Assembly: GCF_001434255.1 (NCBI RefSeq)
Contig: NZ_AZEY01000050.1
Coordinates: 1 to 41,374 of the forward strand
Length of the DNA stretch: 41,374 nt
Reading direction: 5' to 3'
Source: Lentilactobacillus diolivorans DSM 14421
Lineage (GTDB): Bacteria > Bacillota > Bacilli > Lactobacillales > Lactobacillaceae
The position numbers and the translations under genes were made by a program. The first letter of the stretch is position 1, and the number at the start of each line of letters is the position of its first letter. The notes under the pieces were generated by a model. The model made no database searches, had not been told where the DNA came from, and worked only from the letters and a program-made list of their open reading frames with translations. Shown in pieces: positions 1 to 7,990 of this stretch.

Positions 1-42
1 CGCAAACTTGCTTATATGACGGTGCTTATTGCTTTTAAGTAA
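1..42 (+). CDS. C-terminal end of an unidentified protein (partial)
   Basis: The first reading frame is open from the window edge and stops at TAA 40-42, giving the tail RKLAYMTVLIAFK. That is too little to assign a family. A protein ending here just before tenA could be a thiamine or HMP transport component, but this is a guess from position only. The 93 bases between this stop and tenA hold no hairpin that I can see, so the two genes could be cotranscribed. Confidence 0.4.
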   Translation, partial: RKLAYMTVLIAFK

Positions 43-135
43 CTACCAACGTAGGGAAGTGATAGGCATGATATTAATGATGCCAAATCCGGTGAAGTGC
101 TATTTGGAAATTTTGCATTTTAGGAGAGCCACACA

Positions 136-834
136 ATGAAATTTTCAGAACAATTAGTCGCTGCCGGGCAACCTATTTTAAATGAAATTTACAAGCATCC
201 CTTTGTGGATGGAATTGGAAACGGCCAGCTACCCAAGCAGGCGCTGACCTTTTATGTTGGTCAGGATTTTAATTATCTTAATGCCTTTATTAAAGTTTAT
301 GCGGCTGCAATTCAAAAATCGGCAACCAGAGCTGACATGACCATTTTTGCAAAACAAATTGATTTTATTTTGAATAGTGAAATTCATCCGCACCACAATT
401 TTTGCAATGTTGCCGGGGTTAAATACGAAACTTTGCAGCATGAAGCTCAGGCACCGGGGACCTACCTGTATAATGAACATATGTATAACGCTGCCAGAAC
501 TGGTGATCTGATTGATATTGTTTCGGCGATGACGCCTTGTCCATGGACTTACTTAGAAATCGCAAACCGGTTTGTTAAACAGGGTAAGAACTCTGATGAT
601 AACGTCTTTAAGCCGTGGATTGATTTCTATGCAAACATGGCGGATGATGGCGAGAGTGTTTTATCGCAGCTATTTGACTTGATTGATCGCGAAGCACCTA
701 AATATGACCAGCACCATTTGGATGTTGTCAAAGAAGAATTTTTAAAGAGCTGTGAACTCGAATGGGATTTTTGGGACCAGGCTTATTATCAAAAGAGCTG
801 GCAGTTTGTTGAACCAATGAAACAGTATCACTAA
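136..834 (+). CDS. tenA: TenA family thiaminase II (aminopyrimidine aminohydrolase)
   Basis: TenA enzymes hydrolyse the amino group of formylaminopyrimidine or aminopyrimidine thiamine breakdown products to HMP for thiamine salvage; they can also cleave thiamine. The 232-residue product has the family's normal length. Active-site residues known from Bacillus subtilis TenA are visible: Asp44 (GQDFNYL), Tyr112, the nucleophile Cys135 and Tyr139 in CPWTY, and a C-terminal glutamate in CELEWDFWD (Glu207, matching Glu205). The protein is expected to be cytosolic and all-helical. TAGGAGAG lies about 8 bases before ATG 136. I saw no TPP riboswitch in the short upstream stretch; if there is one it lies outside the window. 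The gene is followed by its own terminator. Confidence 0.93.
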   Translation: MKFSEQLVAAGQPILNEIYKHPFVDGIGNGQLPKQALTFYVGQDFNYLNAFIKVYAAAIQKSATRADMTIFAKQIDFILNSEIHPHHNFCNVAGVKYETLQHEAQAPGTYLYNEHMYNAARTGDLIDIVSAMTPCPWTYLEIANRFVKQGKNSDDNVFKPWIDFYANMADDGESVLSQLFDLIDREAPKYDQHHLDVVKEEFLKSCELEWDFWDQAYYQKSWQFVEPMKQYH

Positions 835-909
835 AACGAGTGAAGATCTGTTTTGATTGCGAATAATGATGATTTAAACCAGGTATAACTCATTTTCGAT
901 TATAATAAG

Positions 910-962
910 ACGCTTCAGCTAGTATTTCTGAGTAATGGAGAGATTGGCTGAGGTGTTTTTTA
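910..962 (+). terminator. Rho-independent terminator after tenA
   Basis: A 10-bp stem pairs ACGCTTCAGC (910-919) with GCTGAGGTGT (947-956), with two G-U pairs and a long loop. It is followed by a run of T. It closes the tenA transcript. Confidence 0.7.
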
Positions 963-1038
963 TTCTAAAGATTAAATATCAAGTGGTGCTCATTTATTGA
1001 TGTATAAATGCTTTGACATTGTTTCATTTCAATAAAGA

Positions 1039-1066
1039 TTGCTTCAATAAATAATTCGGTTATGAT
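1039..1066 (+). promoter_or_regulatory. Probable sigma-A promoter for the ABC exporter pair
   Basis: TTGCTT (1039-1044) and TATGAT (1061-1066) are separated by 16 bases, about 30 bases before the start codon at 1099. A second -35-like TTGACA at 1013-1018 has no good partner at 17 bases. Confidence 0.5.
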
Positions 1067-1098
1067 ATTATAAGATCAAATGAAAGGGGTTAACCAAT

Positions 1099-1992
1099 AT
1101 GCTGACACTTGAACATCTCCACAAACAATTTGGCAATCTGACTGCACTTGATGACGTTAGTTTCAAAGTGCCAGATGGTCAAATCACCGGTCTGATTGGT
1201 CAGAATGGTTCTGGTAAGTCAACGACGTTTCACAGTATTTTAAATTTTCTAAAGTATGATGGTACGATTCGCTGGCAGGGTAAGCCCATTACTGAATCTG
1301 TTTTTGATGAAATTGGGTATCTTCCAGAAGAGCGAAGTCTGATGCCTAAATTAACGATCGAACAGCAAATTGTTTACTTAGCAAGGCTGAAGGATCAACC
1401 AGCCAAAGTGATTCGGCCGCAAATCGATAACTGGTTAAAAAAGTTTGCGGTTAAAGGTAAAAAAACCGATCGAATTAAGAGCTTATCAAAGGGAAACCAG
1501 CAGAAAGTTCAGTTGATCTGTACGTTAATCCATCGACCTAAGTTGGTCATTTTGGATGAGCCATTTAGTGGCTTGGATCCAGTCAATGCGGATTTATTAA
1601 AACAAGCAATTTTGGAAACCAAAGCTCAAGGTGCCGCGATCATTTTTTCCAGTCATGATATGGCAAACGTTGAAAGCCTTTGCGATCAATTAGTCATGCT
1701 GCGAACAGGCGACGTTGTCTTAAACGGGAGCATTACAGATGTTCGAAATCAATTTGGTCGCTCGGAGCTTTATGTTACGACAGATTGGTCAGAAGAAAGA
1801 CTGCGTCAGCTGCCACATGTAACGGATGTGAATCGACTTCGCGGCGATCGGTTTTTACTCCGACTGGACGATGAAAAAGCTGGTCCTGAAATTTTTCAAC
1901 AATTAACCAATGGCCAGTATATTCAGGAGTTTAGTCAACAACCGCCGACCCTGGATGAAATCTTTAGAATGAAAGCGGGGATTAAACAATGA
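1099..1992 (+). CDS. ABC transporter ATP-binding protein (NatA/YhaQ-like)
   Basis: This is the ATPase of a drug-, sodium- or lipid-type ABC-2 exporter. Walker A GQNGSGKS is at residues 34-41, the signature is the variant SLSKGNQQK near residue 135, Walker B is LVILDEP, and the H-loop is SSHD. The region after about residue 215 forms the extra C-terminal domain typical of NatA/YhaQ proteins and ends in DEIFRM. AAAGGGG precedes ATG 1099. The stop overlaps the permease start (ATGA), so the two are translationally coupled. The substrate is unknown. Family membership is secure, but NatA versus YhaQ cannot be separated by eye. Confidence 0.9.
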   Translation: MLTLEHLHKQFGNLTALDDVSFKVPDGQITGLIGQNGSGKSTTFHSILNFLKYDGTIRWQGKPITESVFDEIGYLPEERSLMPKLTIEQQIVYLARLKDQPAKVIRPQIDNWLKKFAVKGKKTDRIKSLSKGNQQKVQLICTLIHRPKLVILDEPFSGLDPVNADLLKQAILETKAQGAAIIFSSHDMANVESLCDQLVMLRTGDVVLNGSITDVRNQFGRSELYVTTDWSEERLRQLPHVTDVNRLRGDRFLLRLDDEKAGPEIFQQLTNGQYIQEFSQQPPTLDEIFRMKAGIKQ

Positions 1993-3212
1993 ATAAAACT
2001 TGGATTGTGGCAGCAGAAACTTATTTGCGCCAGGTAAAATCGTGGAGCTTTGTTATGTTGGTCCTATCACCATTTGTTTTAATTGCAATTTCACTTGGAG
2101 TTGGTTATTTTAGCGCGACGTCAAGCGTTGATCAGACTAAAATTGCGGTTATTTCTAACCAGCCGGCGTTGCGGAAACAGTTTATTAAAGATAATCAAGA
2201 TGATGTTAAGACGAGTGTGACGACTGTCAGCGCTGCTAAAAAGAAAGTGGCCAAGGATAACCTGGCAGGCTATCTGGTGATTTCTTCTGATGCCACAAAG
2301 GTTTCCGGCGTTTACCATGCTAATGACTCATTAAGTGGCGGCATGAGAACAAAGATTAATACCTTTTTGGGAAAGACACAACAACAACTAAATATTTCAA
2401 ATGCTAAATTAAGTGCAGGTCAACTAAAGTCGCTAAACGAGCCACCCGCATTTAAGCAACAAATCAAAAAGAAGGTTAGTGGCGCTAGTTTAGCTAAAAT
2501 GGCATCGTTTTGGATTTTGACATTTATGATATACATGGTTCTGATTACCTATTCATCAGTGACAGCCCAAGAGATTGCTTCTGAAAAGGGAACTAAGATC
2601 ATGGAAATCATTTTCTCCAGTACGAAAGCATCGAAATACTTCATTGGCAAAATTGTTGGTGTGTTAATGGTTATTTTGACACAGATCGTGGTTTATTTGG
2701 TTGGCGGTTATGCTTTCTTTGAGTTAGCGATGCAGCTTGGAAAAGTTAAAGACTTTATGACCGAATACCATTCATTAGTCAGTGCGGTTGTTCGTAATTT
2801 GGTAAACGTTAATCTGGCATTTGTCTTGCTCGGCGTCATTATTTATACAATTGTTTCAGCCTTTAGTGGGGCACTGGTTGCTAAAGCCGAAGACGCGCCT
2901 AAAGCTGCTCAGCCGGCTATTTATTTGAGCATGATCGCGTTCTTTATTACGATTCCGTTTTCTAATAACGCTGATGCATTGTTGGTTAAGATTTTATCCT
3001 ACGTTCCATTCTTTTCATCGTATTTCATGCCATTGCGGGTGATCAATTCTAATGCCAGTGGGTTAGAGATTGGTGTGTCACTAGTCATTCTAATTGCAAG
3101 CATTGCGGGACTGGTCATCTATATCAGTCGAATATATGAAGGATTGATCTTACAAACGGATGATACGAGTTTCTGGAAACGATTGAAGCGGGGACTGGCT
3201 TATCAGAAATAA
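1989..3212 (+). CDS. ABC-2 type permease (NatB/YhaP-like)
   Basis: The 407-residue partner of the preceding ATPase has an N-terminal membrane segment (about 19-43), a large extracytoplasmic loop rich in Lys and Ser (about 45-170), and then five or so membrane segments, including the block around TYSSVTAQEIASEKGTK that is typical of NatB/YhaP permeases. The start overlaps the ATPase stop by four bases. It probably exports an ion, drug or lipid-like substrate, and no sequence feature narrows this down. The AQEIASEKGTKIMEI motif is a good family marker. Confidence 0.88.
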   Translation: MNKTWIVAAETYLRQVKSWSFVMLVLSPFVLIAISLGVGYFSATSSVDQTKIAVISNQPALRKQFIKDNQDDVKTSVTTVSAAKKKVAKDNLAGYLVISSDATKVSGVYHANDSLSGGMRTKINTFLGKTQQQLNISNAKLSAGQLKSLNEPPAFKQQIKKKVSGASLAKMASFWILTFMIYMVLITYSSVTAQEIASEKGTKIMEIIFSSTKASKYFIGKIVGVLMVILTQIVVYLVGGYAFFELAMQLGKVKDFMTEYHSLVSAVVRNLVNVNLAFVLLGVIIYTIVSAFSGALVAKAEDAPKAAQPAIYLSMIAFFITIPFSNNADALLVKILSYVPFFSSYFMPLRVINSNASGLEIGVSLVILIASIAGLVIYISRIYEGLILQTDDTSFWKRLKRGLAYQK

Positions 3213-3247
3213 CAAATTGTGAATTTAAAATCATCGAATTATTAATG

Positions 3248-3288
3248 AAAAGGCTAAGCTGCCAATAAATGCAACTTGGGCCTTTTTT
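3248..3288 (+). terminator. Terminator after the NatAB-like pair
   Basis: AAAAGGC (3248-3254) pairs with GCCTTTT (from about 3280), with additional AAG/CTT pairing inside, followed by a T run. From here to about 3520 I see no convincing gene: the 63-codon open frame at 3269-3460 has no ribosome site and starts inside the terminator. Confidence 0.65.
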
Positions 3289-3526
3289 CTTTGGAAATGA
3301 TGGCGATTTCTTAATGTTTTATTCTGATAAATGGATTTTCATTGATATTTTCAAATTAAATAAAATTTTTTTGAATTGCATTAATCACCCTTTTATAGGG
3401 ACTTATGACTGGTTCGCAAACCAAATGAAAACCAACGCTAACTTACTTCTAATAAGTTGATTGATGCCATATGTAACCACGGTTAAGGGGAATTATACTA
3501 TGCTAGCATGGATGATATACGCCGTG

Positions 3527-3554
3527 TTGACTTTAAGAAAATGATGAGTATACT
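3527..3554 (+). promoter_or_regulatory. Probable promoter of the opp T-box transcript
   Basis: TTGACT (3527-3532) is 16 bases before TATACT (3549-3554). The predicted start of transcription near 3561 is just ahead of the T-box stem I. The -10 sits in a perfect 14-base palindrome (3544-3557, ATGAGTATACTCAT), which could be an operator or chance. Confidence 0.6.
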
Positions 3555-3580
3555 CATTTTTAACAAATTAAGATATTGCT

Positions 3581-3850
3581 TTGACGAGAAGAGTAGTTGT
3601 TCGAATTAGATTCTAAAGAGAAAACCAGTTGCTGAAAAGGTTGAATTGAAAGGATAACGAATATGAGCTCGGAGCAATAGGTACGTGAAAGCGATGCCTA
3701 CGCAAGGATGCGTTATGATCCCTGACTTATTCAGTTTGCTGATGAGTTGTTGAGGTGGTTGTTGTTAAGCAATCATGAACTTGGGTGGTAACGCGGAAGT
3801 ACTCCGTCCCTATACAGTTAATTTGACTGTGTAAGGGCGGAGTTTTTTGT
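3581..3850 (+). promoter_or_regulatory. T-box leader with probable Met (AUG) specifier, controlling opp
   Basis: T-box RNAs sense uncharged tRNA and switch between termination and readthrough. The T-box sequence GGGTGGTAACGCGG is at 3783-3796. The terminator pairs ACTCCGTCCC (3801-3810) with GGGCGGAGT and ends in a T run at about 3849. Stem I starts near 3583 with GAGAAGAGTAG, so the AGTA box is 3592-3595. GTTGTT after AGTA can pair with GATAAC (3653-3658), placing the 3' side of the specifier loop at GAATATGAG. Aligned with the second T-box of this window (GAAGATGAAC), the specifier falls on ATG 3663-3665, methionine. TAT (Tyr) is the alternative reading. The leader is 150-400 bases from the gene, as is typical. 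Confidence 0.9.
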
Positions 3851-3937
3851 TGGGCAGATTTAAAGTGGGTGGTTTGTAGATTGTGTGATTTGGCTGTATG
3901 GGATTTTGTTGATAGCGAAATTGGAGGAGTGAAATTG

Positions 3938-5626
3938 ATGGTAAACAGGTTAAGAAATGTTCTTTGGGCGGCGGCAGTGGCAGTTCCGTTGTCTCTGTTA
4001 TTAGTGGGATGTGGACAGAAGTCCAGTAGTAGCAGTAATAAACAAGATTTAAACTTAGTGGAGGCGAATGATCCAACAACTTTAGATGTAAATGATGTCC
4101 GAAACTCAAATGAATTCGATATCTTAAATGCTACCCAAGAAGGGTTGTTCCGGACGGTATCGAAAAATGGCAAGGATTCTTTACAGTTAGCCGGAGCAAA
4201 ATCTTACACTGTTTCTAAGGATGGGTTGCGTTACACGTTTAAATTAAGAAGTTCAAAATGGTCTGATGGTAAACCGGTTGTTGCACAAGATTATGTTGAT
4301 TCGGTTCTTCGTGAATTAAATCCTAAAAACGGATTCGCGTACTCTACACTTGGTTATGATGTTAAAAACGCTCAGAAATATAATACTGGTAAAGCCACTG
4401 CAGCATCAGTAGGTGTGAAGGCACCTAATAAATCGACCTTTCAAATTACCCTTGCGCATCCGACCGCTAACTTTTTGCAAAAGTTATCAAATATTGCATT
4501 TTATCCTGTTCGATTGGATTTAATTAATAAGCACGGCAATAAATCGTGGAAAACGGACTGGAAGGATCAAGTATCAAATGGGGCCTTCAAAATTACCCAA
4601 TGGAAGACTAACGACAAAATTGTACTAAAGAAGAATTCAAAGTTTTGGAATGCCAAAAAGGTCAAATTACAAAAAGTTACATATATTTCGAGTTCGAAAG
4701 ATGCCACAATTTCCGCGCTGCTTCAGTCAGGGCAATTGGATGCCGTTGAGGCTAGTGGTACTCAAGCACTTGACTTTAAGAAAATTGCTAAAAGCGGTAA
4801 ATTGAATGTTCGAAATCAACTGGGATCAGGGACTAATCTAATCGTGTTTAACCAAAAAACGGGTGGCACTCAGGGACTTCTGAAGAATACCAAGATCCGG
4901 AAAGCATTAACACTTGCAATTGACAGAAAGCAATATGACAAAATTATTTCTAGTGGTCAAGAGCAGCCGGCCCAGGGATATTTACCGGGTAGCGTAACGG
5001 TTGGTGGCACTAACTACCGCAAGTACGCTGGCAATATTTTAGCAGGGCCTGAGAAACAGTATAATAGTGCTGCTAAACTAAAAGGATTATTCCAACAAGG
5101 GCTTAAAGAGCTTGGAAAATCAACGAATCTGAGTAAAGTTAAGCTGGTTTATTTAACGGAAAACAGTAGTAGTGATGATAGTGATATTATTTCATTTATT
5201 AAGCAACAGTACAAAGACAAATTAGGGATTACCGTAAAGTCAAGTTCTCAGCCGGATGATGCTTCTTTTATTGCACAACGTGATAAAGGTAATTATGATC
5301 TTCTAACTAATGGCTGGTTTGGTGATTATAACGATCCCGAAACTTTCTTAGAACTTTGGGACTCCAGTAATGGTTTCCAGCGCTTCTTTGGTGGCTATAA
5401 AAATGCCAGTTATGACAAACTATTTGATTCGTTATCCAAGGTTAAGACGGATCAACAACGATTGAAAATTTATACGCAACTTGAAAAATTATTGATTACC
5501 AAAGACTTTGGCGTCGCGCCAACAACCGTCCCCAAGACCAAAGTGTTTATTTCAAAGTCACTACATGGCTATCAGACACCAATTTTTGGGCCGACATCAA
5601 ACTATATCTATGCTTATAAGAAATAG
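3938..5626 (+). CDS. oppA: Oligopeptide ABC transporter substrate-binding lipoprotein OppA
   Basis: This is the extracellular, membrane-anchored peptide receptor of the Opp importer (SBP family 5). The start is placed at ATG 3938, not at the in-frame ATG 3869. GGAGG (3923-3927) precedes 3938, and this start gives a proper signal peptide with lipobox LLVGC (Cys25) in a 562-residue protein, a normal OppA length. After a Ser/Asn linker the mature part begins LNLVEANDPTTLD and contains the family-5 block RSSKWSDGKPVVAQDYV and a DYNDPETFLELW stretch. It is the first gene after the T-box and leads the oppABCDF operon. Confidence 0.95.
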   Translation: MVNRLRNVLWAAAVAVPLSLLLVGCGQKSSSSSNKQDLNLVEANDPTTLDVNDVRNSNEFDILNATQEGLFRTVSKNGKDSLQLAGAKSYTVSKDGLRYTFKLRSSKWSDGKPVVAQDYVDSVLRELNPKNGFAYSTLGYDVKNAQKYNTGKATAASVGVKAPNKSTFQITLAHPTANFLQKLSNIAFYPVRLDLINKHGNKSWKTDWKDQVSNGAFKITQWKTNDKIVLKKNSKFWNAKKVKLQKVTYISSSKDATISALLQSGQLDAVEASGTQALDFKKIAKSGKLNVRNQLGSGTNLIVFNQKTGGTQGLLKNTKIRKALTLAIDRKQYDKIISSGQEQPAQGYLPGSVTVGGTNYRKYAGNILAGPEKQYNSAAKLKGLFQQGLKELGKSTNLSKVKLVYLTENSSSDDSDIISFIKQQYKDKLGITVKSSSQPDDASFIAQRDKGNYDLLTNGWFGDYNDPETFLELWDSSNGFQRFFGGYKNASYDKLFDSLSKVKTDQQRLKIYTQLEKLLITKDFGVAPTTVPKTKVFISKSLHGYQTPIFGPTSNYIYAYKK

Positions 5627-5664
5627 CTTTAGCGTTGATCCCTGCGAAAGGAGGATAACAATTT

Positions 5665-6615
5665 ATGCTAAAGATGATTCTTCGTCGAGCAGTTGAGTTA
5701 TTGATTTCACTGTTTCTAATTGCTTCGGCAACATTCTTTTTGTTGGCAGCAATTCCAGGAGATGCTTTATCTGCACAAACCAATCGATTACCAGAGCAGG
5801 CCCGTAAACAAGTTTATAAAAATTCTGGATTGAATAAGCCTGTGATGACCCGATATGTGATTACGATGGATAACATGGTCCATGGAAAATTTGGTGAATC
5901 GATTGTGACACCAGGTCAAACAATGACAAAAGTTTTAAAAGAAAAGTTACCGGCTTCTGCACGGTTGGGAATTCAACAGATGCTTTTTGGCATTCCATTA
6001 GGCCTTATAATGGGTGTTTTGGCAGCTATCTATAAGAATCACTGGATTGATCGCTTCGTGACGGTGTTGAGTTTGCTATTGATGTCAGTTCCAAGTTTAG
6101 TGATTGGTTTATTATTGCAAAGCTACTTCGGTGGTAAGCTGGGTTGGTTTCCCATTATTGGTTGGCCTGAAGGAAACCAATTGTGGTGGGGTGGTTGGTC
6201 CTATACAATTTTACCAACACTTGCCGGTGGAATTGGCTATATTGCCGGATATGCACGATTACTAAAAAATTCAATGCTTGATGTTCTTGGTAGTGACTAT
6301 ATCCAAACAGCATATGCAAAGGGGTTGTCTGGCCGGAGTGTTATTTTACATCATATTATCAGAAATGCCTTTATTCCAGTCACAACCTCATTGCCGGTTT
6401 CAATCGCATTTGGTATCACGGGTTCTGTGTTTGTGGAAAGTATTTTTGTTATCCCTGGTGTTGGCCAATTTTTCGTTCAGGCGTTGACAAATCGGGATGT
6501 GCCAATTGTGCTGGGTGAAACGGTTCTCTTAGCAGCCCTGTATATTGTGACGCTGTTTATCACTGATATTTTGTATACAGTGATTGATCCACGAATTAAG
6601 CTCTATGAGAGTTAG
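5665..6615 (+). CDS. oppB: Oligopeptide ABC transporter permease OppB
   Basis: The first membrane subunit of the Opp importer has 316 residues and about six membrane segments. It begins with the OppB N-terminal arm (RRAVELLISLFLIASATF). The cytoplasmic ATPase-contact (EAA) loop reads DYIQTAYAKGLSGRSV, followed by HHIIRNAFIPV. The protein ends in TVIDPRIKLYES, the usual DPR motif of the family. AAAGGAGG lies just upstream of ATG 5665. The gap to oppA is short, with no terminator. Confidence 0.95.
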   Translation: MLKMILRRAVELLISLFLIASATFFLLAAIPGDALSAQTNRLPEQARKQVYKNSGLNKPVMTRYVITMDNMVHGKFGESIVTPGQTMTKVLKEKLPASARLGIQQMLFGIPLGLIMGVLAAIYKNHWIDRFVTVLSLLLMSVPSLVIGLLLQSYFGGKLGWFPIIGWPEGNQLWWGGWSYTILPTLAGGIGYIAGYARLLKNSMLDVLGSDYIQTAYAKGLSGRSVILHHIIRNAFIPVTTSLPVSIAFGITGSVFVESIFVIPGVGQFFVQALTNRDVPIVLGETVLLAALYIVTLFITDILYTVIDPRIKLYES

Positions 6616-6632
6616 AAAGGAGATGTCAATGA

Positions 6633-7589
6633 ATGGCGGAAAGCCGGATACAGCAATCAGAAATATTTCATTTTGTTTCTCGCAATCAGCACGAGTTGTT
6701 AGCCAATCAGCAGCACTCACAGGCTAATGTATCCATTCATCGCAAGAGTGGTTTTGGGAAAACTGCAATCAGCAAATTCTTAAGCGAACCAATTACAGTC
6801 ATTTGGTTAATCGTCTTGATACTGATAGTCGGTGCTGCCATTATTGGACCGTTGATTATTCATTATGATCCTAATCACATCGATGCTGCCTTGCAAAATC
6901 AGGCACCTAGTTTTGCCCATTTCTTCGGAACAGACAAGTTAGGTCGAGATTTGTTTGTGCGAACTTGCACTGGTTTGCAGGTTTCGTTATTAGTTGCCAT
7001 TGTCAGTACCATATTATCAATTGTTTTTGGGACAGTCTATGGTGTCATTATGGCAGTTGCTGGTGGTTGGGTGGATGAAGTAATGATGAGAATCATTGAA
7101 ATCTTTAACTCAATTCCAAGTCTTTTAATTACGATGATTTTAATGGCTGTTTTGGGTAACGGAATTGTGGCTTTGCTATTTGCGATTGCGATTACGTCGT
7201 GGGCGGATGCCGCCAGACAAACTCGTGGATTGGTGATGCAGTTACGAAATTTAGACTATGTAACGGCAGCAAAAATGCTGGATACACCTTTTTGGCGAAC
7301 AACCACTCGACACTTTGTTCCCAACATGATGAGTATTTTAATCCTGGATATTGGTCAAAGTATCCCTGATAATATTTTTGCTGAAGCCAGTCTGAGTTTT
7401 TTAGGCCTGGGTCTTCAACCACCTAATACCAGTTTAGGAATTCTAATTTCTGTTGGCCAAGATCAAATGCTACAACATCCATATCAACTATATGTGCCGA
7501 TTATTGTATTAATTCTTTTAGTTCTGGCATTCAATATTGTTGGTGATGGTGTCAGAGATGCGTTAGATCCTAAATATCAGGATAAATAA
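6633..7589 (+). CDS. oppC: Oligopeptide ABC transporter permease OppC
   Basis: The second permease subunit has 318 residues. A cytoplasmic N-terminal tail of about 45 residues precedes the first membrane segment. The OppC signature HFFGTDKLGRDLFVR is in the first external loop. The EAA loop is DYVTAAKMLDTPFWRTT, followed by SLSFLGLGLQPPNTSLG, and the C-terminus ends GVRDALDPKYQDK. AAGGAG (6617-6622) serves ATG 6633. A competing ATG at 6629 is in another frame that is soon closed. The protein forms a heterodimeric channel with OppB. Confidence 0.95.
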   Translation: MAESRIQQSEIFHFVSRNQHELLANQQHSQANVSIHRKSGFGKTAISKFLSEPITVIWLIVLILIVGAAIIGPLIIHYDPNHIDAALQNQAPSFAHFFGTDKLGRDLFVRTCTGLQVSLLVAIVSTILSIVFGTVYGVIMAVAGGWVDEVMMRIIEIFNSIPSLLITMILMAVLGNGIVALLFAIAITSWADAARQTRGLVMQLRNLDYVTAAKMLDTPFWRTTTRHFVPNMMSILILDIGQSIPDNIFAEASLSFLGLGLQPPNTSLGILISVGQDQMLQHPYQLYVPIIVLILLVLAFNIVGDGVRDALDPKYQDK

Positions 7590-7600
7590 AGGAAATTTGA

Positions 7601-7849
7601 ATGAAAACTAAAACGCAAACTAAACAAATAGTTGTCGAAACCAAGCAAATACTTCAAATAGTTGGTTATTCGTTGTCACTGGGTTTCATACTATCAGTTT
7701 TTGGAACGTGGCTGAACCGGTCACGATCATTAAGTAATTTTACAGCAGAGATGACTCGTTTCTATCTGGTTGTTACGGCAGTCCTAATGCTGTTTATCGC
7801 CATTCATCTGATAATGAACCAACGATATTTACATCATCCTGTTCATTGA
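7601..7849 (+). CDS. Small two-segment membrane protein inside the opp operon
   Basis: This 82-residue protein is not recognised. A Lys/Thr/Gln-rich N-terminus precedes two hydrophobic segments (about 19-38 and 53-74) and the tail ends NQRYLHHPVH. AAAGGAA lies directly upstream of ATG 7601, only 11 bases after oppC, so it is probably translated. The stop is TGA (7847-7849). The same frame stays open afterwards and runs to 7990 with a third hydrophobic segment. Either this is a complete small gene followed by another one, or it is the front of a 129-codon protein cut by a nonsense change. It may be an accessory subunit of the peptide importer, by position only. Confidence 0.55.
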   Translation: MKTKTQTKQIVVETKQILQIVGYSLSLGFILSVFGTWLNRSRSLSNFTAEMTRFYLVVTAVLMLFIAIHLIMNQRYLHHPVH

Positions 7850-7885
7850 CTGACAATTACTTACCAATCATTCCAAAAGGGAAAA

Positions 7886-7990
7886 TTGTCACCTACCGTC
7901 ACACTCTTAATATTGACAATAATCAGTTTAGTGTTCGTGCAACTATTTAGTTGGTTAACAAATATGTTGGAAGGAAGGTTAATGTTCTAA
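7886..7990 (+). CDS. Short hydrophobic ORF coupled to oppD (or the tail of the preceding gene)
   Basis: It is too short for a usual gene call: 34 codons from TTG 7886, with AAAAGGG upstream. The product is SPTVTLLILTIISLVFVQLF followed by a short polar tail, one clear membrane segment. Its TAA (7988-7990) overlaps the oppD start codon as TAATG, the pattern of translational coupling, and it supplies oppD's ribosome site within its last codons. It lies in the same frame as the ORF at 7601-7849, separated from it by the TGA and twelve open codons. It could therefore be the C-terminal part of one interrupted three-segment protein. Confidence 0.4.
   Translation: MSPTVTLLILTIISLVFVQLFSWLTNMLEGRLMF

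Noticed and set aside
3269-3460. 63-codon open frame after the NatAB-like pair
   Set aside because: It begins inside the terminator, has no ribosome site, and is A/T-rich with unlikely composition.
3544-3557. 14-base palindrome as a terminator
   Set aside because: It overlaps a good -10 hexamer, has almost no loop, and a promoter reading explains the position better.
3869-3937. Longer oppA start at ATG 3869
   Set aside because: It would put 23 residues ahead of the signal peptide; GGAGG and the lipobox favour ATG 3938.
3727-4173. Long open frame on the minus strand over the opp leader
   Set aside because: It is antisense to the T-box terminator and the start of oppA and shows low-complexity Thr/His runs.
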